Source: Pseudomonadota bacterium
Lineage (GTDB): Bacteria; Pseudomonadota; Gammaproteobacteria; Burkholderiales; Burkholderiaceae_C
Direction of reading: 5' to 3'
Assembly (NCBI GenBank): GCA_021845505.1
Contig: JAJZVU010000004.1
Span: forward strand, 1 to 64,000
Length of the DNA stretch: 64,000 nucleotides
Shown: positions 47,856-57,700 of the stretch, in pieces
Layout: each line of letters opens with the position of its first letter
Numbering within the stretch: the first letter of the stretch is position 1
Program-made: the position numbers and the translations under genes
The notes under the pieces: generated by a model
What the model saw: only the letters and a program-made list of their open reading frames with translations
Databases searched by the model: none
What the model was told of the DNA's origin: nothing

Positions 47856-50177
47856 TCAGGCCTCGGCGCGCGAGGGTACCAGGATGTCGCGGTTGCCATT
47901 GCTGGAAAGGGCCGACACCAGGCCGGCCTTTTCCATCTGGTCGAGCAGCCGCGCCGACCGGTTGTAGCCGATGCGCAGGTGGCGCTGGACGAGGGAAATC
48001 GAGGCCTTGCGGTTCTGCAGCACGATCTGCACCGCCTGGTCGTACAGCGGATCGCTCTCGGCGTCGCCTGCGCCCTCGAAGCCCCCCGCATCGCCCTCGC
48101 CGGCGGCCTCGGCTTCGAGCAGTCCGGCGACATAGTCGGGCTCGCCCTGCGACTTGAGCTGCTCGACCACCCGATGCACCTCGGCGTCGCTGACAAAGGC
48201 GCCGTGCACCCGCTGCGGGGCGCCCGAGCCGGGCGGCAGGTACAGCATGTCCCCCATTCCCAGCAGGCTCTCGGCGCCCATCTGGTCGAGGATGGTGCGC
48301 GAATCGACCTTGCTCGAGACCTGGAAGGCGATGCGGGTCGGGATGTTGGCCTTGATCAGCCCGGTGATCACGTCGACGCTCGGGCGCTGGGTCGCGAGCA
48401 CCAGGTGGATTCCCGCGGCGCGCGCCTTTTGCGCCAGGCGGGCGATCAGCTCCTCGATCTTCTTGCCCACGACCATCATCAGGTCGGCCAGTTCGTCGAT
48501 CACCACGACGACGTAGGGCATGTGCTGCAGCGGCTCGGGGCTCTCCGGGGTCAGCGACAGCGGGTTGCCCACGTGCTCGCCCCGCTGCGCCGCGTCGGCG
48601 ATGCGGGCGTTGAAGCTGGCCAGGTTGCGAACCCCCAGCTTGCTCATCACCTTGTAGCGGCGGTCCATTTCGCCGACGCACCAGTTCAGCGCGTGCGCGG
48701 CCAGCTTCATGTCGGTGACCACGGGCGCCAGCAGGTGGGGGATCCCCTCGTAGACGCTGAGCTCGAGCATCTTCGGGTCGATCATGATCATGCGCACCTG
48801 GCGCGCCTCGGCCTTGTACAACAGGCTGAGGATCATCGCGTTGATGCCCACCGACTTGCCCGAGCCGGTGGTGCCCGCCACCAGCAGGTGGGGCATGCGC
48901 GCCAGGTCGGCGACCACCGGGTTGCCCACGATGTCCTTGCCCAGGCCGATGCTCAGGATCGACTGCGCATCGTTGTAGACCTGCGAACCCAGGATCTCGC
49001 CCAGGCCGATGGTCTGCCGCTTGGCGTTGGGAAGCTCCAGCGCCATGGTGTTCTTGCCCGGGATGGTCTCGACCACGCGGATGCTCACCAGCGACAACGC
49101 GCGCGCCAGGTCGCGCGACAGCGCCACCACCTGCGAACCCTTGACCCCGGGCTCGGGCTCGACCTCGTAGCGGGTGATCACCGGCCCCGGCAGCGCCGCG
49201 ACCACGCGCACCGCGACGCCGAAATCCTTGAGCTTCTTCTCGATCAGCCGGGAGGTGAATTCCAGGGTCTCCGCGGCCACCGCATCGCGCGCGGCCGGTG
49301 CCTGGTCGAGCAGGTCCAGCGTGGGCAGCGCCGAATTGGGCATTTCCTGGAACAGGGGCTTCTGCTTTTCGCGCTGCACCCGCGGCGACTGCGGCACCTG
49401 CACCACCGCCGGCTCGATGAACACCGGGGCGAACACCTCGTCGGCCTCGCGCGCCGACTGCTCGCTGACGTCGGCCAGCCGCTGCTGCAGCGCGTGCTGG
49501 CCGAGCTCGCGGTCCTCGCGCAGCGCGCGCCGCTGCTGCAGGCTCGACCACAGCCACTCGATGGCCGCCCCGGTACGCTCGGCTGCGTCGACCCAGCTGA
49601 AACGAGCGAACCACGACAAGGACATCAGCAGCACGCCGAGCAGCACGATGGCGCTGCCGGTGAATCCCAGCGAGCGCTGCAGCAGCGCACCCAGCCAGGA
49701 GCCGATCAGGCCGCCGGCCTGGCCCGGCAGGTACGAGTCCAGGCGCCACAGCCGCGTGGCCTCCAGCGCCGCGCTGGACAGCGGCAGCAGCGCCAGCCCG
49801 GCCAGCACCCCGGCGCGCTGCCACCAGCGCGGCGCGGGCGCCTCGTCGCCCTGCTCGGAGTGCGCCTGGCGCCAGGCGCGCAGCAAGGCGTACAGGCCCA
49901 TCGGCAGGATCCACAGCGCCGAGAAGCCGAGCAGGAAGTACAGGATGTCGGCCGCCCAGGCACCGACCGTGCCGACCAGGTTGGCGGTGGCCTGCGCGGG
50001 GTTGCCCGAGGTCGACCACGACGGGTCGTCGCGGTGGTAGCTGAGCAGCGCCAGCAGCAGCAACAGCCAGGCGATCGCGCCGCTGAGCAGGCGCACCTCG
50101 GCCAGCAGCCGGCCACGCCGCGTGGGCGCGCGCCGCGGCTGATTGCGGGCACCGAGCCAGGAAAGGGAAAAACGCAT
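47856..50177 (-). CDS. ftsK: DNA translocase FtsK
   Basis: FtsK pumps chromosome DNA at the septum and activates XerCD at dif. The 773-residue product has four N-terminal membrane helices (the first [18 protein letters not shown]), a short linker, a RecA-like motor with Walker A GTTGSGKS (about residue 435) and Walker [14 protein letters not shown], and a C-terminal gamma winged-helix ([20 protein letters not shown]) that recognises KOPS sites. The linker is short compared with E. coli FtsK. Confidence 0.96.
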   Translation of the reverse strand: MRFSLSWLGARNQPRRAPTRRGRLLAEVRLLSGAIAWLLLLLALLSYHRDDPSWSTSGNPAQATANLVGTVGAWAADILYFLLGFSALWILPMGLYALLRAWRQAHSEQGDEAPAPRWWQRAGVLAGLALLPLSSAALEATRLWRLDSYLPGQAGGLIGSWLGALLQRSLGFTGSAIVLLGVLLMSLSWFARFSWVDAAERTGAAIEWLWSSLQQRRALREDRELGQHALQQRLADVSEQSAREADEVFAPVFIEPAVVQVPQSPRVQREKQKPLFQEMPNSALPTLDLLDQAPAARDAVAAETLEFTSRLIEKKLKDFGVAVRVVAALPGPVITRYEVEPEPGVKGSQVVALSRDLARALSLVSIRVVETIPGKNTMALELPNAKRQTIGLGEILGSQVYNDAQSILSIGLGKDIVGNPVVADLARMPHLLVAGTTGSGKSVGINAMILSLLYKAEARQVRMIMIDPKMLELSVYEGIPHLLAPVVTDMKLAAHALNWCVGEMDRRYKVMSKLGVRNLASFNARIADAAQRGEHVGNPLSLTPESPEPLQHMPYVVVVIDELADLMMVVGKKIEELIARLAQKARAAGIHLVLATQRPSVDVITGLIKANIPTRIAFQVSSKVDSRTILDQMGAESLLGMGDMLYLPPGSGAPQRVHGAFVSDAEVHRVVEQLKSQGEPDYVAGLLEAEAAGEGDAGGFEGAGDAESDPLYDQAVQIVLQNRKASISLVQRHLRIGYNRSARLLDQMEKAGLVSALSSNGNRDILVPSRAEA

Positions 50178-50208
50178 CGACGGTGGGCGCCGGCGCCCGT
50201 CGCTCGAC

Positions 50209-50880
50209 TCAGGCCATGCTGGCGATGCGATCGCGCACCACCAGGCTGCCGTCGTCGCGCTCGACGACCAGCGACTGTTGCTCGAAATCCTTCATCACCC
50301 GACTGACCATTTCGCGCGAGGCCCCGACCATTTTCGCCAGGTCCTGGCGCGAGGGCTTGTTGCGCACGATGCGCTCGACGCCGTCGAGTTCGCTCATCTC
50401 CAGCAGCGCGCGCGCGACCCTGCCGTAGACATCGAGCAGCGCCAGCGACTCGATCTTGCGGTCGGCCCCGCGCAGCCTGTGCACCAGGCCGCGCATGATC
50501 GAAAAGCTCATGCTGGTATTTTCCGGCAGGCTTTGCAGGAAGGCCACGCGACCCAGCATCAGCACGTCGGTCTGCACCTCGGCGACCACCGAAGCCGAAT
50601 GCGGCTGGCCGTCGATCAGGCTCATCTCCCCGACGTGGTCGCCGGGATGCAGCACCGCCAGGATCACCTCGCGGCCGCGCGAATCGACACTGAGCACCCG
50701 CGCGCGCCCGGCCAGGATGATGAACAGCGCGTTGGACTTGCCGCCCTGCTCGACCAGGCATTCGCCGCGCTTGTAGCGCTTCTTGACAATCGACTGCGAC
50801 AGCGTCCAGGCCTGCGCCTCGGTCAGCACCGAGAACATCGGCACGCGGCGCACCAGATCGATATTCGAAATCGCAACCAT
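50209..50880 (-). CDS. Crp/Fnr-family transcriptional regulator
   Basis: The 223-residue product has a cyclic-nucleotide-binding-like domain ([49 protein letters not shown]) and a C-terminal winged helix ([20 protein letters not shown]). It lacks N-terminal Fnr cysteines, so it is not an oxygen sensor of that type. The ligand is unknown. The gene is divergent from trxB and ends 31 bp from ftsK. Confidence 0.92.
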   Translation of the reverse strand: MVAISNIDLVRRVPMFSVLTEAQAWTLSQSIVKKRYKRGECLVEQGGKSNALFIILAGRARVLSVDSRGREVILAVLHPGDHVGEMSLIDGQPHSASVVAEVQTDVLMLGRVAFLQSLPENTSMSFSIMRGLVHRLRGADRKIESLALLDVYGRVARALLEMSELDGVERIVRNKPSRQDLAKMVGASREMVSRVMKDFEQQSLVVERDDGSLVVRDRIASMA

Positions 50881-50997
50881 GTCGTGTCCGTCGCAGTGGC
50901 CGCCGGCTGCGCGACCTCGTTGCAGATGCCATCCAACAGACCGATGCTAACCCAGCCGGGGCCGCGCCCGCCGGGTGCGGCGCGCTGCACGCAACCG

Positions 50998-51003
50998 TAC
51001 AAT
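50998..51003 (+). promoter_or_regulatory. -10 element upstream of trxB
   Basis: TACAAT lies about 105 bases before the trxB start. The leader contains AGGAG just before the ATG. The -35 region is not recognisable. Confidence 0.4.
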
Positions 51004-51069
51004 CTTGCGTCCAGGCGCGGCGCGCGAGCTGTGCGGGGATCGCGACTCCACGATCCTGCGAGAGCGTAG

Positions 51070-52062
<993 letters not shown>

Positions 52063-52068
52063 GCCGGC

Positions 52069-52644
52069 TCAACGCGCCGGCGCGGCGTCGAGCCACTCGC
52101 TGCGGTAGTGCAGCAGCTCGTCGATCGACTCGTGGATATCGGCCAGCGCGGTGTGCTGCTGGCGCTTCTTGAACGACGCCAGAACCTGCGGACGCCAGCG
52201 CCGCGCGAGCTCCTTCAGCGTGCTGACGTCGAGGTTGCGGTAGTGGAAGAAAGCCTCCAGCCGCGGCATGCAGCGGGCCATGAAACGGCGGTCCTGGCAG
52301 ATGCTGTTGCCGCACATCGGGCTCTTGCCCGGCGGCAGGTAGCGCGCGGCGAATTGCAGCAGCAGTTCCTGCGCCTGCGCCTCGTCGAGCGTGCTGGCGG
52401 CCACGCGCGCGGTCAGCCCGGAGCGGCCGTGGGTGCCCTGGTTCCAGGCGTCCATGCCCGCCATCACCTCGGCCGGCTGGTGGATCGCCAGCACCGGGCC
52501 CTCGATGCGCCGGGTGACCTGGGCGTCGGTGACCACCAGCGCGATTTCGATGATGCGGTCGTTGGCCGGGTCCAGCCCGGTCATTTCCATATCCACCCAC
52601 AGCAGGTTGGATTCGTGCAAAGGCAGGTCTTGCGGGTCTTGCAT
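52069..52644 (-). CDS. orn: Oligoribonuclease
   Basis: Orn degrades 2-5-nt RNAs to mononucleotides, completing mRNA decay begun by RNase E, and also clears pGpG from c-di-GMP breakdown. The 191-residue DEDDh product has [40 protein letters not shown] and [14 protein letters not shown]. The link to pGpG is relevant to the EAL protein at 57701. Confidence 0.96.
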   Translation of the reverse strand: MQDPQDLPLHESNLLWVDMEMTGLDPANDRIIEIALVVTDAQVTRRIEGPVLAIHQPAEVMAGMDAWNQGTHGRSGLTARVAASTLDEAQAQELLLQFAARYLPPGKSPMCGNSICQDRRFMARCMPRLEAFFHYRNLDVSTLKELARRWRPQVLASFKKRQQHTALADIHESIDELLHYRSEWLDAAPAR

Positions 52645-52832
52645 GGAGTTCCTTGGCCGGCGCGGGCGCGCCGCGCAGCAACGCGTCGCGGATGGGATAA
52701 TCGGTGTCCGGACGGCGTCCCGCTGCCGCGTCGCCGGGCGCGGGCCGCTGCGTGCCGGAAAACGGCATTTTCGCACGAGCCTCGACGCCGGCGCAGGCGG
52801 CGCGCCGCCGGCGACCCCAGCACCCAGCCCCG

Positions 52833-54110
52833 ATGAACCTTGCACCCGATTCCCTGTGGTTCAGCGCGATGTTCGCGGCCGCGTTGCTGCTGGCCACGTC
52901 GCTGCGCCTGTGGCTGGCGCTGCGCCAGCTGCGCCACGTGCGCAGCCACCGCGACAGCGTCCCGGCGGCCTTCGCCGAGGTCATCGACTCCCAGGCGCAT
53001 CGCAAGGCGGCCGACTACACCATCGCACGCCAGCGCATGGGAATGGCGCACAACCTGTATGGAGCCGCGGTGCTGCTGGCATGGACGCTGGGCGGGGGCC
53101 TGCGCTGGCTGGCCGGGGCCAATGCGTCGCTGCTGGGCGACGGGCTGGGCGCGCAGCTGGCCCTGCTGGGCGAGTTCGCGCTGCTGGCCTCGCTGCTCGA
53201 CCTGCCTTGGGAAATCGCGCAGACCTTCGGGCTGGAGCGGCGCTTCGGATTCAACCGCAGCACCCCGGCGCTGTTCGCCGCCGACCAGATCAAGGGGCTG
53301 TTGCTCGGCGCGGTGCTGATGGCACCGCTGGCGCTGCTGCTGCTGTGGCTGATGCGCGCCAGTCCGCTGTGGTGGCTGTGGGGCTGGCTGGCCTTCGCCG
53401 CGTTCAGCCTGGTGATGATGGTGGTGTTCCCGACCTGGATCGCCCCGCTGTTCAACCGCTTCGAACCCCTGCCGGAAGGCGAGGTCAAGCAGCGTGCGCA
53501 GCAGCTGATGCAACGCTGCGGCTTCGCGCTGCAGGGCCTGTACGTGATGGACGGCTCGCGCCGCAGCGCGCATGCCAACGCGTATTTCACCGGCCTCGGG
53601 CGGGCGCGCCGGGTGGTGCTGTTCGACACCCTGCTGCGCCAGCTCGCGCCGCAGCAGATCGAGGCCGTGCTGGCGCACGAAGTCGGGCACTACAAGCGCC
53701 ACCACATCCAGCAACGGCTGCTGCTGAGCCTGGGGCTCGGTCTGCTCGGATTCGCGCTGCTGGGCTGGCTGGCCGGGCGCGACTGGTTCTACGCCGGCCT
53801 GGGCTTCGACCACTCCGCGCAGGCCCGGCAGGCGGCGGCGCTGATCCTGTTCAGCCTGGTGCTGCCGCTGGCCGGGGTGTTCGTCAGCCCCTTCAGTGCC
53901 GGCTGGTCGCGCAGGCACGAATTCGAGGCCGACGCCTACGCCGCGTCGCACAGCGACGCCGGCGCGCTGGCCGACGCGCTGCTGCGCATGTACCGCGACA
54001 ACGCCTCCACGCTGACTCCCGACCCGTGGTTCGTGCGCTTCTACTACAGCCATCCCCCGGCGCTGCAACGCCTGGCGCGCCTGCGCCCGGCCCGCGGCGC
54101 CGGCGCCTGA
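52833..54110 (+). CDS. M48 family metalloprotease, CAAX prenyl protease 1 (Ste24)-like
   Basis: The 425-residue membrane protein has an N-terminal Ste24-like membrane region (about five helices, with [20 protein letters not shown]), the zinc motif HEVGH at 282-286 and the third zinc ligand in [10 protein letters not shown], and ends [15 protein letters not shown]. Bacteria do not make prenylated CAAX proteins, so it probably degrades membrane proteins like HtpX. A GATAAT -10-like element lies at 52696-52701. phhB follows in 22 bp. Confidence 0.92.
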   Translation: MNLAPDSLWFSAMFAAALLLATSLRLWLALRQLRHVRSHRDSVPAAFAEVIDSQAHRKAADYTIARQRMGMAHNLYGAAVLLAWTLGGGLRWLAGANASLLGDGLGAQLALLGEFALLASLLDLPWEIAQTFGLERRFGFNRSTPALFAADQIKGLLLGAVLMAPLALLLLWLMRASPLWWLWGWLAFAAFSLVMMVVFPTWIAPLFNRFEPLPEGEVKQRAQQLMQRCGFALQGLYVMDGSRRSAHANAYFTGLGRARRVVLFDTLLRQLAPQQIEAVLAHEVGHYKRHHIQQRLLLSLGLGLLGFALLGWLAGRDWFYAGLGFDHSAQARQAAALILFSLVLPLAGVFVSPFSAGWSRRHEFEADAYAASHSDAGALADALLRMYRDNASTLTPDPWFVRFYYSHPPALQRLARLRPARGAGA

Positions 54111-54132
54111 ACACCGCCCGCCGCCCGCCGCC

Positions 54133-54504
54133 ATGCCCGCCACGCCCGCCGTGCTGAGTGCCGAACAATTGCGCGAGCTCGACTGCCGCGGCCTGCCGGC
54201 GTCGCGCCTGCAGCCCGAGCAGGCACAGGCGCAGGTGCGCGCTCTGCCGCGGTGGCGGCTGCACGAGGGCGCGATCGAGCGCGACTACGGCTTCGCCGAC
54301 TTCCATCAGACGATGGCCTTTGTCAACGCGGTGGCGTGGGTGGCGCACGGTGCCGACCACCACCCCGACCTGCAGCTGGGCTACCGGCATTGCCTGGCGC
54401 GGCTGAGCACCCACTCGGTCGGCGGACTGACCCTGAAGGACTTCGCCTGTGCGGCGCGCTTCGACGCGCTGTACGCCCAGCAACCTGGCGACGACAAGGC
54501 ATGA
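54133..54504 (+). CDS. phhB: 4a-hydroxytetrahydrobiopterin dehydratase
   Basis: This pterin-carbinolamine dehydratase recycles the pterin cofactor of aromatic amino-acid hydroxylases. The 123-residue product has FNAVAW-like VNAVAWVAHGADHHPDLQLG followed by the STHSVGGLTLKD end of the family motif. No phenylalanine hydroxylase gene is in the window. Its stop overlaps rsgA (ATGA). Confidence 0.93.
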   Translation: MPATPAVLSAEQLRELDCRGLPASRLQPEQAQAQVRALPRWRLHEGAIERDYGFADFHQTMAFVNAVAWVAHGADHHPDLQLGYRHCLARLSTHSVGGLTLKDFACAARFDALYAQQPGDDKA

Positions 54505-55430
54505 AGGAGCGCGCCGGCGCGCCGCAGGCGCCCATGCGGGCGCGCATTGTCGCCGCCTTCGGGCGCAATTTCCTCGCCGACGCCGGCGGCGCCGGGCCGC
54601 TGCCCTGTGTCGCGCGGGGCAAGCGCAGCGAGGTCGTCTGCGGCGACTGGGTCCTGCTGCGCCCCGGCGACCCGGCGACCATCGAGGGCGTGCTCGAGCG
54701 GCGCAACACCCTGTGGCGCGAGGACGCATGGCGCAGCAAGGTGTTCGCGGCCAACCTCGACCTGCTGCTGGTGGTCACCGCGGCCGAGCCGACGCCCAAC
54801 CTCGAACTGGTCGGTCGCGCGCTGATCGCCGCCAGCGCCGAGGACATCGAGGCCGTGGTGGTGGTCAACAAGAGCGAACTGCCCGCCACCGCCGCGCTGC
54901 TGGCGCGACTGCGCCCGCTGGCCGACTGCGGCTACCGCCTGCTGCAGGTCTGCGCGCGCGGCCAGCCGGCGCAAGCGGTGGAGCAACTGCGGCCCTGGCT
55001 GAGCGGGCGCGTGTCCATGCTGCTCGGTGCCTCGGGGGTCGGCAAGTCGACCCTGGCCAACGCGCTGATCCCGGGGCTGCAGGCGCGCACCGGCGAATTG
55101 AGCCAGGCGCTGGACGCGGGCCGCCACACCACGACGACGACGCGACTGTGGCCGCTGCCGGACCTGCCCGCCGGCAGCTGCCTGCTCGACTCCCCCGGCT
55201 TCCAGGCCTTCGGACTGAACCACCTCAGCGTCAGCCAGCTGCAGCACGCGATGCCCGAAGTGGCGGCGCGCAACGGGCGCTGCCGCTTCCACAACTGCAG
55301 CCATCGCGGCGAACCCGGATGCGCGGTGCGCCAGGCCGTCGAGGCCGGCGACATCGACCGCGAGCGCTACGCGCTGTACCTGCGGGTGCTGCAGGAACTG
55401 CTGCAGGCCTGCGGCCACCCCACTGCCTGA
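54501..55430 (+). CDS. rsgA: Ribosome small-subunit GTPase RsgA
   Basis: RsgA helps late 30S assembly. The 309-residue product is circularly permuted: an OB fold (KRSEVVCGDWVLLRPGD) comes first, then G4 VVVNKSELP before G1 LLGASGVGKSTLANALIPG, GRHTTTTTRLWPLP, G3 DSPG and a zinc-finger CRFHNCSHRGEPGC. ATG 54501 overlaps the phhB stop. It converges on argF with 19 bp between stops. Confidence 0.96.
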   Translation: MKERAGAPQAPMRARIVAAFGRNFLADAGGAGPLPCVARGKRSEVVCGDWVLLRPGDPATIEGVLERRNTLWREDAWRSKVFAANLDLLLVVTAAEPTPNLELVGRALIAASAEDIEAVVVVNKSELPATAALLARLRPLADCGYRLLQVCARGQPAQAVEQLRPWLSGRVSMLLGASGVGKSTLANALIPGLQARTGELSQALDAGRHTTTTTRLWPLPDLPAGSCLLDSPGFQAFGLNHLSVSQLQHAMPEVAARNGRCRFHNCSHRGEPGCAVRQAVEAGDIDRERYALYLRVLQELLQACGHPTA

Positions 55431-55449
55431 GGCAGGCGCCGGCAGCTCC

Positions 55450-56394
55450 TCAATCGGGCAACTGCCCGAGCAGCATGAATTCCATCAGGGCCTTCTGGAC
55501 GTGCAGCCGGTTCTCGGCCTCGTCCCACACGACGCTCTGCGGGCCGTCGATGACCTCGGCCTGCACCTCCTCGCCGCGGTGCGCCGGCAGGCAGTGCATG
55601 AACACGGCCTGCGGGTCGGCAGCCCGCATCATCCGCTGGTCGACCATGAAGCCCTGGAAGGCCTGCAGGCGCTGGGTGTTCTCGGCCTCGTAGCCCATGC
55701 TGGTCCAGACGTCGGTGGTGACCAGGTGCGCGCCGCGGCAGGCCTGCAGCGGATCGTCGAAACAGCGCAGGCATTGCTGCTCGGCGGCGCTGACCGGATA
55801 GCCGGCGCGCCGCAGGTCCACGCCGTAGCCGCGCGGGCCGCTGAAATGGACGGTGAAGCCCAGGATCGCCGCGGCCTGCAGCCAGGTGTAGAGCATGTTG
55901 TTGGCGTCGCCGATCCACGCCACGACCTTGCCGGCGATCTGCCCGCGGTGCTCGATGTAGGTGTAGACGTCGGCCAGCACCTGGCAGGGGTGGAATTCGT
56001 TGGTCAGGCCGTTGATCACCGGCACCCTCGAGTGGGCCGCGAAGCGTTCGACGATGTCGTGGCCGTAGGTGCGGATCATCACCAGGTCGACCATGCGGGA
56101 GAACACCTGCGCCGCGTCCTCGATCGGCTCGCCGCGCCCGAGCTGGCTGTCGCGGGTGTTGACGTAGATCGCGGCCCCGCCGAGCTGGTGCATGCCGGCC
56201 TCGAAGCTCAGCCGGGTGCGGGTCGAGTGCTTCTCGAAGATCATCGCCAGCGTTCGATCGACCAGCGGCTGGTGCACCTGGTAGTTCTTGAAGCGCTGCT
56301 TGATCAGCGCGCTGCGCCTGAAGATGTACGCGTATTCCTCGCCCGAGAGGTCGGTGAATTGGAGGTAATGGCGCGGTTGCTGGGGGGGAGTCAT
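55450..56394 (-). CDS. argF: Ornithine carbamoyltransferase
   Basis: ArgF makes citrulline from ornithine and carbamoyl phosphate. The 314-residue product has the carbamoyl-phosphate loop EKHSTRTRLSFEAGMHQLGG, EFHPCQVLADVYTY, WIGDANNML and the ornithine-site HCLPAHRGEEV. It follows argD by 45 bp on the same strand. Confidence 0.97.
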   Translation of the reverse strand: MTPPQQPRHYLQFTDLSGEEYAYIFRRSALIKQRFKNYQVHQPLVDRTLAMIFEKHSTRTRLSFEAGMHQLGGAAIYVNTRDSQLGRGEPIEDAAQVFSRMVDLVMIRTYGHDIVERFAAHSRVPVINGLTNEFHPCQVLADVYTYIEHRGQIAGKVVAWIGDANNMLYTWLQAAAILGFTVHFSGPRGYGVDLRRAGYPVSAAEQQCLRCFDDPLQACRGAHLVTTDVWTSMGYEAENTQRLQAFQGFMVDQRMMRAADPQAVFMHCLPAHRGEEVQAEVIDGPQSVVWDEAENRLHVQKALMEFMLLGQLPD

Positions 56395-56439
56395 CGCATG
56401 GACCTCGAAAGGCTGGCGGCCGTGGCACGCTGCCGCGGC

Positions 56440-57618
56440 TCAGGCGGCACCGAGGAAGCGCTGCACCACCGGGACGAGCAGCGCGAGCAGTTGTTCGGCT
56501 TCCTCCTGCCGCAGGATCAGCGCCGGCAGCAGCCGGATCACCCGCTCGTGGGTGACATTGATCAGCAGCCCGGCCTGCTGGGCCAGGCCGACCAGCGCGG
56601 CGCAGGGCCTGTCGAGCTCGATGCCGATCATCAGGCCGCTGCCGCGCACCTCCGTCACCCCGGGCAGTCCACCCAGGCGCTGGCGGAGTTGCTCGATCAT
56701 CCAGCCGCCGACCCGCGCGGCGTTGTCCAGCAGGCCCTCGTCCTCGACGATCGCCAGGGTCTCCAGCCCGGCACGGCACGCCAGCGGATTGCCGCCGAAG
56801 GTGCTGCCGTGCTGGCCGGGACCGAACACCCGCGCCGCCTCGCCGTAGCCCAGCAAGGCGCCGATGGGAACGCCGGAGGCCAGGCCCTTGGCCATCGCGA
56901 CCACGTCGGGGCGGATGTCGGCCCACTGATGCGCCAGCCAGCGCCCGGTACGCCCCATGCCGCACTGCACCTCGTCGACCATCAGCAGCCAGCCGTGGCG
57001 GCTGCACTGCTCGCGCAGCCAGCGCAGGTAGTCGAGCTGCGCGACGCGGATGCCCCCCTCCCCCTGGATCGCCTCGATGAACACCGCGCAGATGTCCGGA
57101 TGCTCGCGCGCGGCGCGCTGCAGGGCTTCGCGGTCGTTCAACGGCACGCGCACGAAACCTTCGACCAGGGGCTCGAAGCCCTTTTGCACCTTGGGGTTGC
57201 CGGTGGCCGACAGGGTCGCCAGCGAACGCCCATGGAAAGCCTCCTCGAACACCACGATGCGAGGCACGGCCGCGCCGCGGGAGTGTCCCCACAGACGCGC
57301 GAGCTTGATCGCCGCCTCGTTGGCCTCGAGCCCGGAATTGCAGAAGAACGCCGCGTCGGCCCCGCCGACCTCGCACAGCCTGTCGGCCAGTTGTTCCTGC
57401 AGCGGGATGCTGTAGATATTGGAGCAATGGATCAGGCGGCCGACCTGATCGCGCAGCGCCGCCACCAGCCGCGGATGGGCATGGCCCACGGTGTTGACCG
57501 CAATGCCGCTGAGGCCGTCCAGGTAGCGCCTGCCGGCGTCATCCCAGACCCACACTCCCTGGCCGTGGCTGAGCGCGAGCGGCAGGCGGGAATAGTTCTG
57601 CATCAAATGACCGGGCAT
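56440..57618 (-). CDS. argD: Acetylornithine aminotransferase
   Basis: ArgD transaminates N-acetylglutamate semialdehyde in arginine synthesis and also serves lysine synthesis. The 392-residue class III PLP enzyme has YLDGLSGIAVNTVGHAHP, FFCNSGLEANEAAIKLAR, DEVQCGMGRTGRWLAH and the PLP lysine in AMAKGLASGVPIGALLG. ATG 57618 has AAGGA eight bases upstream; ATG 57603 is an alternative. It heads an argD-argF unit. Confidence 0.95.
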   Translation of the reverse strand: MPGHLMQNYSRLPLALSHGQGVWVWDDAGRRYLDGLSGIAVNTVGHAHPRLVAALRDQVGRLIHCSNIYSIPLQEQLADRLCEVGGADAAFFCNSGLEANEAAIKLARLWGHSRGAAVPRIVVFEEAFHGRSLATLSATGNPKVQKGFEPLVEGFVRVPLNDREALQRAAREHPDICAVFIEAIQGEGGIRVAQLDYLRWLREQCSRHGWLLMVDEVQCGMGRTGRWLAHQWADIRPDVVAMAKGLASGVPIGALLGYGEAARVFGPGQHGSTFGGNPLACRAGLETLAIVEDEGLLDNAARVGGWMIEQLRQRLGGLPGVTEVRGSGLMIGIELDRPCAALVGLAQQAGLLINVTHERVIRLLPALILRQEEAEQLLALLVPVVQRFLGAA

Positions 57619-57678
57619 CGGCTTGTCCTTGCAAAGTTCGCGCCGGCAGGCCTTGCGCCGCGCCGCGCGGGACCGCCG

Positions 57679-57684
57679 ATTATA
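57679..57684 (-). promoter_or_regulatory. -10 element upstream of argD
   Basis: TATAAT on the minus strand lies between the end of the EAL-protein gene and argD and would give a leader of about 55 nt. The -35 region is not recognisable. Confidence 0.5.
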
Positions 57685-57700
57685 GGAAGCCGCCGTTGCG